Positions 1 through 6,870 of a stretch of DNA of 33,749 nucleotides are shown here, piece by piece (position 1 is the stretch's first letter; the number at the start of each line of letters is the position of its first letter). The position numbers and the translations under genes are program-made. The DNA is from a virus, in IMG/VR virus record IMGVR_UViG_3300030109_001830, positions 1 to 33,749 of that record, one strand, 5' to 3'. The notes below the pieces were generated by a model that made no database searches, was not told the DNA's origin, and was given only the letters and a program-made list of their open reading frames with translations.

Positions 1-173
1 AAATTATAGATGATGTAACACTACCGAATAAATATTTTGGCAATATGTTAACTTACGATGATGGCACTTGGGCTATACTTACTGAAGCAGTAGCAGAAGA
101 AAATGCTTCTAGGAAAGCATGGCGTGATAAAACTGGTGATACATCATTTTCAGATATAGAAGTAGAATTGTAA
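1..173 (+). CDS. C-terminal end of an unidentified protein (partial)
   Basis: An open frame enters from the left edge and stops at TAA 171-173, giving about 56 residues of a C-terminus (final residues SFSDIEVEL). It is rich in acidic and aromatic residues and shows no motif I recognise. A good ribosome-binding site for the next gene (AAGGAG, 173-178) follows immediately, which supports the stop being real. Its place just before small lysis-type genes fits the end of a fibre or other structural gene, but that is inference from position only. Confidence 0.6.
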   Translation, partial: IIDDVTLPNKYFGNMLTYDDGTWAILTEAVAEENASRKAWRDKTGDTSFSDIEVEL

Positions 174-183
174 AGGAGAGCCA

Positions 184-360
184 ATGTCAGACCTAGAATT
201 ACAAAATAATAATCTAAGGAAGATTGTAGAAGCAAAGGACAGGCAAATATTAGATTTGCAGTTGCAACTACTACAATTAACCACAGCAAATAGCGAGGTA
301 AATAATGAGCAGACTAAAAGTAATGAAGTATCTGCCAGCAATAGTAAGTCTGGTAAGTGA
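184..360 (+). CDS. Small coiled-coil-like protein, unknown function
   Basis: A 58-residue protein starting at ATG 184, five bases after a strong AAGGAGAG ribosome-binding site. The first 40 residues alternate Leu, Gln and charged residues (for example LDLQLQLLQL) as in a short amphipathic coiled coil; the tail is polar and Ser/Asn-rich. There is no signal peptide or membrane segment. It overlaps the next small gene by 56 bases in another frame. It sits upstream of a holin-like gene and could be a lysis or fibre accessory, but I recognise no family. Confidence 0.55.
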   Translation: MSDLELQNNNLRKIVEAKDRQILDLQLQLLQLTTANSEVNNEQTKSNEVSASNSKSGK

Positions 361-451
361 AGTTATAAAAGCCAAACAAGATGGCAAAATTAGTAATGAC
401 GAAAAATCTAGGATTATGAAAAAATTCTGGGTAATACTTAAAATAGACTAA
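305..451 (+). CDS. Small basic helical protein beside holin-like gene
   Basis: A 48-residue protein from ATG 305 to TAA 449-451. A hydrophobic N-terminal half (LPAIVSLVSEVI) is followed by a DGKIS-xDE turn and a basic C-terminal helix. Small proteins with a DGKIT/S-xxE turn are often found next to phage holin genes, which is the only functional hint. The start lies inside the preceding gene; the stop overlaps the next start in a TAATG junction, so it is probably translationally coupled to the holin-like gene. No clear Shine-Dalgarno site is visible, so the start is less certain. Confidence 0.5.
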   Translation: MSRLKVMKYLPAIVSLVSEVIKAKQDGKISNDEKSRIMKKFWVILKID

Positions 452-600
452 TGGGAAAACTAAGACCACAAATATTTCTAGCGATCATAGTGTTAGGTAT
501 ACTAGCAGGTATAGGTGCTTTCAAAGGCGTACCTGAACTAGCTACTGCTACTATCGGTGGTATCATAGCATTAGGTATGAAAGTATTGGAGAACGAGTAG
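451..600 (+). CDS. Holin-like two-helix membrane protein
   Basis: A 49-residue protein with a short basic N-terminus (GKLRPQ), a strongly hydrophobic segment at about residues 8-24 (IFLAIIVLGILAGIGAF), a short polar turn (KGVPE) and a second apolar segment at about 29-43. The size, the two-helix hairpin and the place in a cluster of tiny genes fit a small phage holin, which would permeabilise the inner membrane at lysis. The family assignment is structural, not motif-based. It starts in a TAATG overlap with the previous gene and its TAG stop overlaps the GTG start of the next gene. No endolysin is visible nearby, so the lysis role is provisional. Confidence 0.5.
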   Translation: MGKLRPQIFLAIIVLGILAGIGAFKGVPELATATIGGIIALGMKVLENE

Positions 601-1019
601 TGTATAGATATAGAGTTACAATAGTCAAAGTCATTGATGGAGATACTGTTGATGTTGACATTGACTTAGGTTTCAGCGTTGTACTAAAGAAACAGCGTGT
701 GAGGTTGTATGAAATAGATACACCTGAAAGCAGAACTAGAGACTTGGTAGAGAAAAAATTTGGATTGTTATCAAAAAGTTACCTACTAAATAAATTAGAT
801 AATGCAGACACGATAACTCTAGTTTCGCATGATAAAGGAAAGTTTGGTAGAATACTAGGTGAGTTGTTCATAGATGACGATTCTAAGAGTGTGAATATGC
901 AAATGGTTGACGATCATCACGCAGTTTATTACTACGGACAAAATAAAGATGATGTTGAGCAAGAGCATTTGATAAACAGAGAATGGTTGATAAAGAACAG
1001 CAAGGTGGAAATGACATAA
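600..1019 (+). CDS. Thermonuclease (staphylococcal nuclease-like)
   Basis: A 139-residue Ca2+-dependent nuclease of the SNase family, which hydrolyses DNA or RNA phosphodiester bonds. The family signatures are intact: VIDGDTVDV at residues 11-19 (acidic metal ligands D13 and D15), VRLYEIDTPE at 34-43 (R35, D40, E43), and GKFGRILGEL at 80-89, where R84 matches the second catalytic arginine. No signal peptide is visible, so it should act in the cytoplasm or be packaged. The start is GTG at 600, overlapping the preceding TAG. SNase genes are common in marine phages, where host DNA breakdown for nucleotide scavenging is a plausible role (inference). Confidence 0.85.
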   Translation: MYRYRVTIVKVIDGDTVDVDIDLGFSVVLKKQRVRLYEIDTPESRTRDLVEKKFGLLSKSYLLNKLDNADTITLVSHDKGKFGRILGELFIDDDSKSVNMQMVDDHHAVYYYGQNKDDVEQEHLINREWLIKNSKVEMT

Positions 1020-1162
1020 GCGATTATGTACAGAGCAGAGGTATTTTTATAGCAAAAAAAGAAAAACAAGAATGGCAAAACATACTGGGCAAAGTAGCGA
1101 TGAATCCCAAAATGAAAAAATGGGTGAAGCAAATAATAGCGAACAGGTACAGAGGAGTATAG
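983..1162 (+). CDS. Small basic protein, unknown
   Basis: A 59-residue frame from ATG 983 to TAG 1160-1162, overlapping the end of the nuclease gene by 37 bases. The protein begins with a polar stretch and ends strongly basic (NPKMKKWVKQ, NRYRGV). It covers what would otherwise be an unexplained gap after the nuclease, which is the main support. No good Shine-Dalgarno site precedes it and I recognise no family; it may be DNA-binding by charge, but that is a guess. Confidence 0.45.
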   Translation: MVDKEQQGGNDISDYVQSRGIFIAKKEKQEWQNILGKVAMNPKMKKWVKQIIANRYRGV

Positions 1163-1248
1163 CCAAGAAAAGATTGTTAGTCAGCAGTATCGTATTAGCG
1201 TCATGTCTGGCAGGAATGATCGTAATTGGAGAACTATACAGCAGATGA
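1120..1248 (+). CDS. Tiny single-span membrane protein
   Basis: A 42-residue frame from ATG 1120 to TGA 1246-1248. A polar, basic N-terminal part (residues 1-18, ending KKR) precedes one hydrophobic segment (about residues 19-37, LLVSSIVLASCLAGMIVIG), the pattern of a small N-in membrane protein. Its stop forms an ATGA overlap with an in-frame start of the next, larger gene at 1245, which argues that both are real and coupled. There is no clear ribosome-binding site at 1120. It could be a lysis accessory or membrane anchor; no family is recognised. Confidence 0.4.
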   Translation: MGEANNSEQVQRSIAKKRLLVSSIVLASCLAGMIVIGELYSR

Positions 1249-2567
1249 AAAAAATAAAGTTTAAAAGACCATCAATAAAAGTACATATCCCTCAAAGAGT
1301 TAAAACAGCGTTCAGTATGTTACTTATGCTTGTAACTTATATATTTGCCACATTTGGTGCAGTAGGTCTAGCAATAACGCTTATACACCCTACAGAATTA
1401 TGGTGGAGTATAGCTCCAATAGAAACTAGATATTTTCTTATTACATATAGTAGCGTATTATATTACTTGGACTGGTTACAGATTTATTATTGGGAATCCG
1501 TATCAACATTTTCTACGCTTCTTGTGTTAGCTTATGCCATACACATCAGAAGCATAAAGCAACTTTGGTCAATAATAAAAGCCAGTCCAAAAGCATTGTT
1601 ATACTCACCTATCAGTTTTTATAAAGAAGTAAAACTATTTAGAGATTGGCTATTTAACAAGATAGAATATCTAAATGCTGAATCTGCTAAATGGCATAAG
1701 TTCTTTATGGTTATGAAATCACCATACAGCTTACTTAGGTCTATGGGTGTAAATCCACAGATGGCAATCGCTATACTAGGTATAGGTTCAACTACTGCTG
1801 TTGGTGTTGGTGTAGCAGAAGTTATTGAGCAAAGAAGTTTTGCTAATGGTGATAGTGGTATATATCTTGCACCTGAAAATGTACCTAGTGAGGAACTAGA
1901 AAGAGAACTTGCATGGCGTAAAGATAATCCTAGTGATAATACATTAAGAGTTATACTAAACGAAACACCAGTAGAAAAACTAAGTATATCAAGTGTAAAC
2001 ATCGGAACTTCTTATGCTTCTAATGGTGAACCTTCTGCACTGCCACAAAATAAAACAGAAGCTATACTCATAGATGGTAATGGCACAAGAATAGAAGTAG
2101 GTAAACTTACTTTCAGTCGTAATAGTTGCAAGACATTAGCATTGTCAGATATAAATGCAAACAAGATTACTATAAAAGATAATCAAGCAGATGGTCTTTC
2201 TATTTATCAAAGTGCAACATCTACACAACCTAATCTTAGAGTATCAGGTGGTAACTATATGGCAGACTTATTGGAAACCAAAGGTGGCACATACGATAGA
2301 TTATGGATTGCACCTCTTGACACTATGACATCTAGCAAAACTAAAGTAAACGAAATTATACTAGACAATATCGTTTCTAGTGGTGGAACTTGTGATTTAA
2401 AGAAGCTAGATATTGGAGAGCTGATTATACAATTCAATAGAATCGGTGGTGATAGTAATCTAGTAACGAAAGCGTTCACAGTAACCACGACAGTCAAAAG
2501 TGCTAACTGGGATGTCCTCGGCAATATAGAAGTTGTTATGGCTGAAGTTGCTAGGCAACCTGACTAA
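1245..2567 (+). CDS. Large protein: N-terminal membrane domain, beta-rich C-terminus
   Basis: I place the start at ATG 1245 (ATGA overlap with the upstream small membrane gene, GGAG at 1228-1231) rather than at ATG 1203, which has no ribosome-binding site and adds 14 polar residues; this gives 440 residues. Residues about 24-105 hold three or four hydrophobic segments, followed by an amphipathic basic stretch and another apolar segment near residues 168-190. From about residue 200 to the end the sequence changes to short, repetitive beta-strand-like runs rich in Ser, Thr, Asn, Ile and Val, resembling a beta-solenoid. It lies directly upstream of a tail-type gene (TAATG overlap at 2567). I recognise no family. 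It could be a membrane-inserted tail or host-surface protein; function unknown. Confidence 0.75.
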   Translation: MKKIKFKRPSIKVHIPQRVKTAFSMLLMLVTYIFATFGAVGLAITLIHPTELWWSIAPIETRYFLITYSSVLYYLDWLQIYYWESVSTFSTLLVLAYAIHIRSIKQLWSIIKASPKALLYSPISFYKEVKLFRDWLFNKIEYLNAESAKWHKFFMVMKSPYSLLRSMGVNPQMAIAILGIGSTTAVGVGVAEVIEQRSFANGDSGIYLAPENVPSEELERELAWRKDNPSDNTLRVILNETPVEKLSISSVNIGTSYASNGEPSALPQNKTEAILIDGNGTRIEVGKLTFSRNSCKTLALSDINANKITIKDNQADGLSIYQSATSTQPNLRVSGGNYMADLLETKGGTYDRLWIAPLDTMTSSKTKVNEIILDNIVSSGGTCDLKKLDIGELIIQFNRIGGDSNLVTKAFTVTTTVKSANWDVLGNIEVVMAEVARQPD

Positions 2568-3781
2568 TGGTTACAAACTTTCCAAATCAACCTAGTGAGC
2601 TGACTATACAGATATTAGAAAGAAAGTCTAATAGACCAGTAGAAGATATAACTCCTCATGTACAAGCTACACAAATAACTGAAAGATTTAGAACATTCGG
2701 TACAGGTAGCATACAAATACGAAGTGAGGATATATCGGCAGCAAGTACAGCATTAATACTTTCTGGGAACGCAGCGATAAAGATTATTCGGGATTCTATT
2801 ATAGTTTTAAGCACAGGTGATACAACTTATACAGATACAATCACAGGTCCAATAACGAGAGCTACATTATCTGATGGTGATTATATACAACAAACACTAG
2901 ACTTTCATACAGTATCAAACGAAGTTATTGTATTAGGAAATAATTCAGGTGCTAGTCGTAATATCACAAGAGTTAGAGATACAAGTTCGCAGTCTAACAT
3001 TGGTTGCAGAGAATCTATTGTTGACGCTAGACAAACTACAACATCAGCCGAAAGGACTGCCAGAGGAAACAATACACTTGCAGATATGGGTGAGTTTGAA
3101 AGAGTTATTACTGCTGGTGGTACTTCACAGGGAAGCTTCACATGGCTACTAGAATTTAGTGACAATCTAGTTTATTTATCATATAGACATATCGGTTGTA
3201 CTGGTGTAGCAAAAGTAGATCCAGGGAATGTAGCAGCTGGCAATTATATAAGAAGCGTACTTAATGATAATTTGATAATACCTCAATCAGCTTCAAACGA
3301 TAATAATGCAGAAAGACAGATAGATGTACCTGCTGTTATCGGAGCATACGATAGTATAGGCAGCACAATAGATTTACCTGTTCGGTGGAATAATGTGGCT
3401 AATGTAGTAAGAGAAGCGTGTATAAGTGGTTCAGTAGGTATTAAAGCTAGTGTCAATGATTCTAACCAAATACAATATGATGTCGTTACTATAAACGATA
3501 GAACATCTGGTACAACTAACGCAGTAATCTACAATAGAGATAACGCTGACGCAAGTTTCAATATACAAGTTGGCGATAAAATTACAGTAGAAGAATATAT
3601 ATACAATGACAGCACGACACCAGAAATAGGTCCTGTTGACATGTTAGTTACTGGTAGGGTAATAAACCTTAGACGTGGTCAAACAGACAATATAAGATAC
3701 CAAATGGGTGGCGAGAATAGAACATTTACTGATATGATGAGGAGAAGTCAACAATCAACTAGACTAGCAGTTTATGCTTAG
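2567..3781 (+). CDS. Putative tail protein, Gp37-like
   Basis: A 404-residue soluble protein whose first 120 residues (strand-rich, with an IKIIRDSIIVLSTGD segment followed by an ITGPITRAT segment) look like the siphovirus ReqiPepy6 Gp37-like tail family. In that family an N-terminal hub-type domain is followed by a central region and a C-terminal beta domain. The C-terminal part (about residues 270-395) has a VGDKITVEEYIYN-type beta-barrel stretch and a basic end. It may form part of the tail tip or baseplate hub. The start is in a TAATG overlap with the membrane-anchored gene. It is separated from the main tail cluster, which ends at the other side of the window. The family call is from overall pattern, not a catalytic motif. 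Confidence 0.5.
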   Translation: MVTNFPNQPSELTIQILERKSNRPVEDITPHVQATQITERFRTFGTGSIQIRSEDISAASTALILSGNAAIKIIRDSIIVLSTGDTTYTDTITGPITRATLSDGDYIQQTLDFHTVSNEVIVLGNNSGASRNITRVRDTSSQSNIGCRESIVDARQTTTSAERTARGNNTLADMGEFERVITAGGTSQGSFTWLLEFSDNLVYLSYRHIGCTGVAKVDPGNVAAGNYIRSVLNDNLIIPQSASNDNNAERQIDVPAVIGAYDSIGSTIDLPVRWNNVANVVREACISGSVGIKASVNDSNQIQYDVVTINDRTSGTTNAVIYNRDNADASFNIQVGDKITVEEYIYNDSTTPEIGPVDMLVTGRVINLRRGQTDNIRYQMGGENRTFTDMMRRSQQSTRLAVYA

Positions 3782-3789
3782 GAGATAAA

Positions 3790-3957
3790 ATGGCGAAAGC
3801 AAAAAAAGTTACAATACAATATACAGGTCAAGGAAGTTTTGCTCATTCTGACTGGGAAGTTGGTTCAGGAGAATATATAGATATACCTGAAGCTGACTAT
3901 AAATTCCTGACAGATACGAATCAAGCTTCTGATATTGTCTTACAAGAAGATGACTAA
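3790..3957 (+). CDS. Small acidic/beta protein, unknown
   Basis: A 55-residue protein beginning at ATG 3790, preceded by GGAG at 3781-3784. It has a basic first ten residues (MAKAKKVTIQ), a beta-strand-like middle and an acidic end (QEDD). It resembles small accessory proteins that phages carry among tail or connector genes, but I cannot name it. The end overlaps the likely start of the next gene by eight bases. Confidence 0.55.
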   Translation: MAKAKKVTIQYTGQGSFAHSDWEVGSGEYIDIPEADYKFLTDTNQASDIVLQEDD

Positions 3958-4219
3958 TATGTTTCCAGTGCCTGAAGGTGGCTCTATACACAGAATGCTA
4001 CCTTGGGGAGAAAGAAAAGGACAGCATAGTATTTGTCAGATCATAGAGATAAGCGATACAAATCCAGACAATAACGAATTTAAAACATTATGCGGAGATT
4101 TTACATTTTCTGATTTCGTAGAAGTATTCCTAGCAGAAGAAGATGACTTGATAAATATAGATTTTTGTCCGACCTGCTCTTTGGTTAGAGACGCAGAGAG
4201 AATAATAAATAGTATTTAA
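3950..4219 (+). CDS. Small Cys-containing protein, unknown
   Basis: I take ATG 3950 as the start (89 residues); it overlaps the end of the previous gene and is preferred over an in-frame TTG at 3935. ATG 3959 is an equal alternative because neither has a clear ribosome-binding site. The sequence contains HSIC (residues about 31-34), LCGDF and FCPTC, a pattern that could bind a metal ion through Cys/His. The C-terminal half is acidic. It is the last gene before a promoter at 4229, so it probably ends this transcription unit. No family recognised. Confidence 0.55.
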   Translation: MTNMFPVPEGGSIHRMLPWGERKGQHSICQIIEISDTNPDNNEFKTLCGDFTFSDFVEVFLAEEDDLINIDFCPTCSLVRDAERIINSI

Positions 4220-4228
4220 AAAAAAAGC

Positions 4229-4257
4229 TTTACAAAACTAAAATAATATAGTATTAT
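4229..4257 (+). promoter_or_regulatory. Sigma70-like promoter P1 of the repeated phage promoter family
   Basis: TTTACA (4229-4234), a 17-base spacer and TATTAT (4252-4257), followed 36 bases later by the amidoligase start. The box and spacer (AAACTAAAATAATATAG) are closely matched by copies at 10721 and 21022, which supports function beyond simple AT-richness. It would drive the amidoligase/cyclotransferase operon. Confidence 0.7.
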
Positions 4258-4293
4258 TACTATATAACAATTATTTAGTCTTGGAGGGCTACA

Positions 4294-5199
4294 ATGAATA
4301 CTAAAGAAAAACTACAAAATAGTTTCGCAAATACTACACAACTTGCTGGTACATACGGAATAGAGGTTGAGTTCGTCAATCGTTCAGGTTTATCACACCA
4401 CGATATTGCTGACATGATGTCTGACTACTTACATGAGATTGGTTCTGACGAAAAAATTACTGCTTGTTCTTATGGTCGTGCAGGTTCTTACAATAATAAT
4501 GATCAATGGGCGATTCACCCTGATTCATCTTGTGGGTTAGAAATGCCTACACCGATTCTTACTGGTGAACATGGTTTACAGAGATTAGAACTAATGATAG
4601 AAGTTCTAAAAATTGTTACTAACGATCAGGTTTCAGTTAACAGTCGATGTGGCTTACATGTTCACTTAGGTAAAGCACAGTTCAACAATATGAACCACCT
4701 TACTAAGTTCGTTGCAAACTACATGTACTACGAACCAGCAATCGACAAGTTAGTTCCTGAATCTAGGAGAGGTAACCAGAATCGTTCTTACGCTTCTAGT
4801 ATTCACAGTCCTGTTGATCAGAAAGCTATCAAGTCAGGTGACTGGGAAACAGGAGTGAATGGCATTGACAAGTTGAGATACGTGAAAAATGCTCAACACA
4901 TTACTAGGCGAGGTGCAAAAATTAATATCACAGGTTACAAACCTACGATAGAAGTTAGACACCACTCAGGTTCTCTAAATATTGACAAGATTTCTACATG
5001 GGTTAGATTCCTAGACTTCATGGTTAGATGGTCAGGTCTTAAGGAAACAAGAGTTCCAAACATTAACATCTACGATTTCACAGATGACAGAGATGCTTAC
5101 ACTCATAAAGTTTGGTTGCAGTTACTTTCTAAAATGAATGTGACAGGTCAGCAAGAGTTGGCTAATGAATTAAAAAAACGAGCTAGACAGTTGTCATAA
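4294..5199 (+). CDS. Amidoligase (COOH-NH2 ligase, Amidoligase_2 family)
   Basis: A 301-residue ATP-dependent ligase of the glutamine-synthetase-like fold, predicted to join a carboxylate to an amine to form an amide. Conserved blocks are visible in order: YGIEVEF (21-27; acidic metal/ATP ligands E24 and E26), W72 with D77 and E83 (WAIHPDSSCGLE), CGLHVH (119-124), an Arg-rich PESRRGNQNR loop (155-164), and a TIEVRHHSGSLN block (218-229). All key positions seem present, so the enzyme is probably active. GGAGG at 4283-4287 precedes the ATG. It is the first gene after promoter P1 and lies 12 bases ahead of a gamma-glutamylcyclotransferase, a pairing described by comparative genomics of this family for peptide or metabolite modification. 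The substrate cannot be read from sequence. Confidence 0.85.
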   Translation: MNTKEKLQNSFANTTQLAGTYGIEVEFVNRSGLSHHDIADMMSDYLHEIGSDEKITACSYGRAGSYNNNDQWAIHPDSSCGLEMPTPILTGEHGLQRLELMIEVLKIVTNDQVSVNSRCGLHVHLGKAQFNNMNHLTKFVANYMYYEPAIDKLVPESRRGNQNRSYASSIHSPVDQKAIKSGDWETGVNGIDKLRYVKNAQHITRRGAKINITGYKPTIEVRHHSGSLNIDKISTWVRFLDFMVRWSGLKETRVPNINIYDFTDDRDAYTHKVWLQLLSKMNVTGQQELANELKKRARQLS

Positions 5200-5211
5200 G
5201 GGAGGTTCATA

Positions 5212-5883
5212 ATGACTGAAGAAAAAAACATAGGAAAAAACTTATACAAGAGTTACACATACCAACATGACTGGAATTCTAAATGGGAGTTCCAGTCACT
5301 AAAAAAAGCAGATGATAAGTTTCACACTACAGAATACTATCTAGCTTATGGTTCTAACCTTAACTTAGGACAATTAAAACACAGATGCCCTAATGCTAAG
5401 CATGTCGGTAATGTTACAGTTGACGACTGGCAATTAGTGTTCAGAGGTGTTGCAGATATTGAGCCAGCAGTTGGCAAAAAATTAGTTGCAGGTATATTCA
5501 AAATATCTAAGCAAGATGAGGTTGCACTTGACCGATACGAGGGCTACCCAAATCTATACTACAAAGATTTTATGGATATGCAACTTGATGGTCAGCCGAT
5601 CAAAGTTATGTACTACAAAATGCACAAGTCAGGTATCGCTAGACCTAGCGACTACTACTACAAAACTATACTGCAAGGTTTCATGGACTGTGGTCTTGAT
5701 ATTTCTGTACTAGCCGAAGCATACAATCACACTTTGGCTAATATTACTACAGACCCCTCAGGACATCACTTTCCTAAAAGAAAGGGTAAAGTTACCAAAA
5801 AGAATAAAAACGCTTCCAGAGGTATCATTAAACGCTTCAGGGATCAGTTAAATAAAAAACACAATACACACAAAGGAGGATAG
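5212..5883 (+). CDS. Gamma-glutamylcyclotransferase / AIG2-like protein
   Basis: A 223-residue protein whose core (about residues 41-165) is a GGCT/AIG2 fold. YLAYGSN at 43-49 is the diagnostic substrate loop, RCPNA follows at 58-62, and FRGVADIEPAVG (77-88) leads to LDRYEGYP (106-113), where E110 matches the family's catalytic glutamate. These enzymes release a gamma-glutamyl group as 5-oxoproline. The family domain is usually about 110-150 residues; here it has a 40-residue N-terminal extension and a very basic C-terminal tail (KRKGKVTKKNK and onward), which could bind nucleic acid. GGGAGG at 5200-5205 precedes the ATG. It probably edits or reverses the product of the neighbouring amidoligase (inference from pairing). 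Confidence 0.85.
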   Translation: MTEEKNIGKNLYKSYTYQHDWNSKWEFQSLKKADDKFHTTEYYLAYGSNLNLGQLKHRCPNAKHVGNVTVDDWQLVFRGVADIEPAVGKKLVAGIFKISKQDEVALDRYEGYPNLYYKDFMDMQLDGQPIKVMYYKMHKSGIARPSDYYYKTILQGFMDCGLDISVLAEAYNHTLANITTDPSGHHFPKRKGKVTKKNKNASRGIIKRFRDQLNKKHNTHKGG

Positions 5884-5884
5884 T

Positions 5885-6121
5885 GTGAAAAAAATAAAGA
5901 ATCAAAAGAAAGCGATAATCAAAGTCAATGGCGAAGATTATGTGAAAGTTTCATCAATAAGACAAGTTGAAATAATTGGCGAGGAAACTGTCATAAACCT
6001 AAAGAGTGGCAGAACTTATGTGAGGTTCGGTGATGGCAAATCCTACTGCGAGGAAATAGATGGGCAAGAATATAAAATCCATGTCGCTACAAAAATAAAG
6101 TATGTTGGGAATCGCTCCTAA
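5885..6121 (+). CDS. Small beta-rich protein, third gene of the amidoligase operon
   Basis: A 78-residue protein with GTG start at 5885, just after the cyclotransferase stop (TAG 5881-5883) and with AAAGGAGGA at 5874-5882 as ribosome-binding site. After a basic N-terminus it predicts a compact run of beta strands (IIKVNGEDYVKVSSIRQVEI, then VINLKSGRTYVRF), reminiscent of a small barrel. No catalytic motif is visible. The codons for its last residues form the 5' arm and loop of a 14-bp hairpin that ends the operon. Function unknown; the context suggests a partner of the two enzymes. Confidence 0.7.
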   Translation: MKKIKNQKKAIIKVNGEDYVKVSSIRQVEIIGEETVINLKSGRTYVRFGDGKSYCEEIDGQEYKIHVATKIKYVGNRS

Positions 6122-6129
6122 CATACTTT
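6097..6129 (+). terminator. Hairpin across the stop codon, likely terminator or processing site
   Basis: AAAGTATGTTGGGA (6097-6110), loop ATCGC, TCCTAACATACTTT (6116-6129): a 14-bp stem with a single G-T pair. There is no long U-tract afterwards, so it is not a textbook intrinsic terminator. It spans the TAA stop of the upstream gene, and the last three bases of its 3' arm are the first three bases of a -35 box (TTTACA, 6127-6132). Confidence 0.55.
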
Positions 6130-6154
6130 ACAAAATTAAAATATCATATAAAAT
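6127..6154 (+). promoter_or_regulatory. Promoter P2 of the repeated family
   Basis: TTTACA (6127-6132), a 16-base spacer and TAAAAT (6149-6154). The flanking ATACTTTACAAAA is shared with other copies, although the spacer is one base shorter than in P1, P3 and P5. It lies 35 bases before the glycosylase-like gene at 6190. Confidence 0.5.
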
Positions 6155-6189
6155 TATATTGTTCAAAACAATTAGTGAAAGGTTACAAA

Positions 6190-6618
6190 ATGCAGACATT
6201 CTTACCATATCCAGACATACTACAGAGCGTACAATGTCTTGATTACAAACGACTAGGTAAACAGAGGGTTGAAGCCATGCAGACTTACAACCAAATTACC
6301 ACAGGCAGAGGTGGTTATCCACATCACCCTGTCAATAATATGTGGCGTGAATATCCTAGTGCGTTAGCATACTATCACAACGCTTGTATCATGGAGTGGT
6401 GTGCTAGAGGTTACAAAAATACTATGCAATATTTACCGATAGATGATCTAGTTATGCCCTACTGGTTAGGTAATGACAAGTTACATCTATCACATAAATC
6501 TAACCTTATGAGGAAAGATCCCGAGTACTATGGTCAGTTTGACTGGCAAGTTCCTGACAATCTACCTTATATATGGATTAATAGAGGAGGAGGTGCAGAA
6601 CTATTAAAGACTACCTAA
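6190..6618 (+). CDS. Pyrimidine-dimer DNA glycosylase-like protein (Pyr_excise family)
   Basis: A 142-residue protein resembling the phage family annotated as pyrimidine dimer DNA glycosylase / endonuclease V. Recognisable blocks are MQTFLPYPD at the N-terminus, CLDYKRLGKQRVEAMQ (16-31), a HHPVNNMW block, CARGYKNT and a RKDPEYYG-type block near the end. ATG 6190 is chosen over GTG 6175 because GAAAGG (6177-6182) sits at correct spacing for it. In the T4 enzyme the N-terminal threonine amine is the nucleophile; here residue 2 is glutamine, so base-excision activity of the T4 type is doubtful. It may instead act on another DNA lesion or modified base. First gene after promoter P2. Confidence 0.6.
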   Translation: MQTFLPYPDILQSVQCLDYKRLGKQRVEAMQTYNQITTGRGGYPHHPVNNMWREYPSALAYYHNACIMEWCARGYKNTMQYLPIDDLVMPYWLGNDKLHLSHKSNLMRKDPEYYGQFDWQVPDNLPYIWINRGGGAELLKTT

Positions 6619-6644
6619 TAAAAAATTTTAGCCAAAGGAGAATC

Positions 6645-6848
6645 ATGGCAACTTACAAAGTAAACATAGAACAAATGAGTTATGCAACAGTAGAAGTTGA
6701 AGCAGACTCAAAAGAAGATGCAGAAGAATTAGTCAACGACATGTCGCAAAGCGAAGTTGATGATGACGCACAGGACAGGGATTACTCTGACTTCGTGAAT
6801 GTCTTATCAGTTGACGAAGTTTCACATGCAAATCAAAACCATAAATAA
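6645..6848 (+). CDS. Small acidic protein, DpnD/PcfM-like pattern
   Basis: A 67-residue protein starting at ATG 6645 after AAAGGAGAA (6634-6642). Its pattern, a strand YKVNIEQMSYATVEVEADS followed by a helix SKEDAEELVNDM and an acidic tail, resembles the small DpnD/PcfM-type domain found on plasmids and phages, whose biochemical role is not established. No catalytic residues are evident. It lies in the P2 cassette between the glycosylase-like and DUF932 genes. Confidence 0.55.
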   Translation: MATYKVNIEQMSYATVEVEADSKEDAEELVNDMSQSEVDDDAQDRDYSDFVNVLSVDEVSHANQNHK

Positions 6849-6870
6849 AAATCAAAACAGGAGGTACTCT

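Noticed and set aside
1203-1244. ATG 1203 as start of the large membrane-anchored protein
   Set aside because: No ribosome-binding site, and ATG 1245 forms an ATGA overlap with an upstream small gene.
3935-3949. TTG 3935 as start of the small Cys-containing protein
   Set aside because: No Shine-Dalgarno site and longer overlap with the previous gene; ATG 3950 or 3959 is simpler.
4220-4232. A-run plus AAAGCTTT palindrome as terminator before promoter P1
   Set aside because: The palindrome has no loop and there is no U-tract after it; too weak to call.
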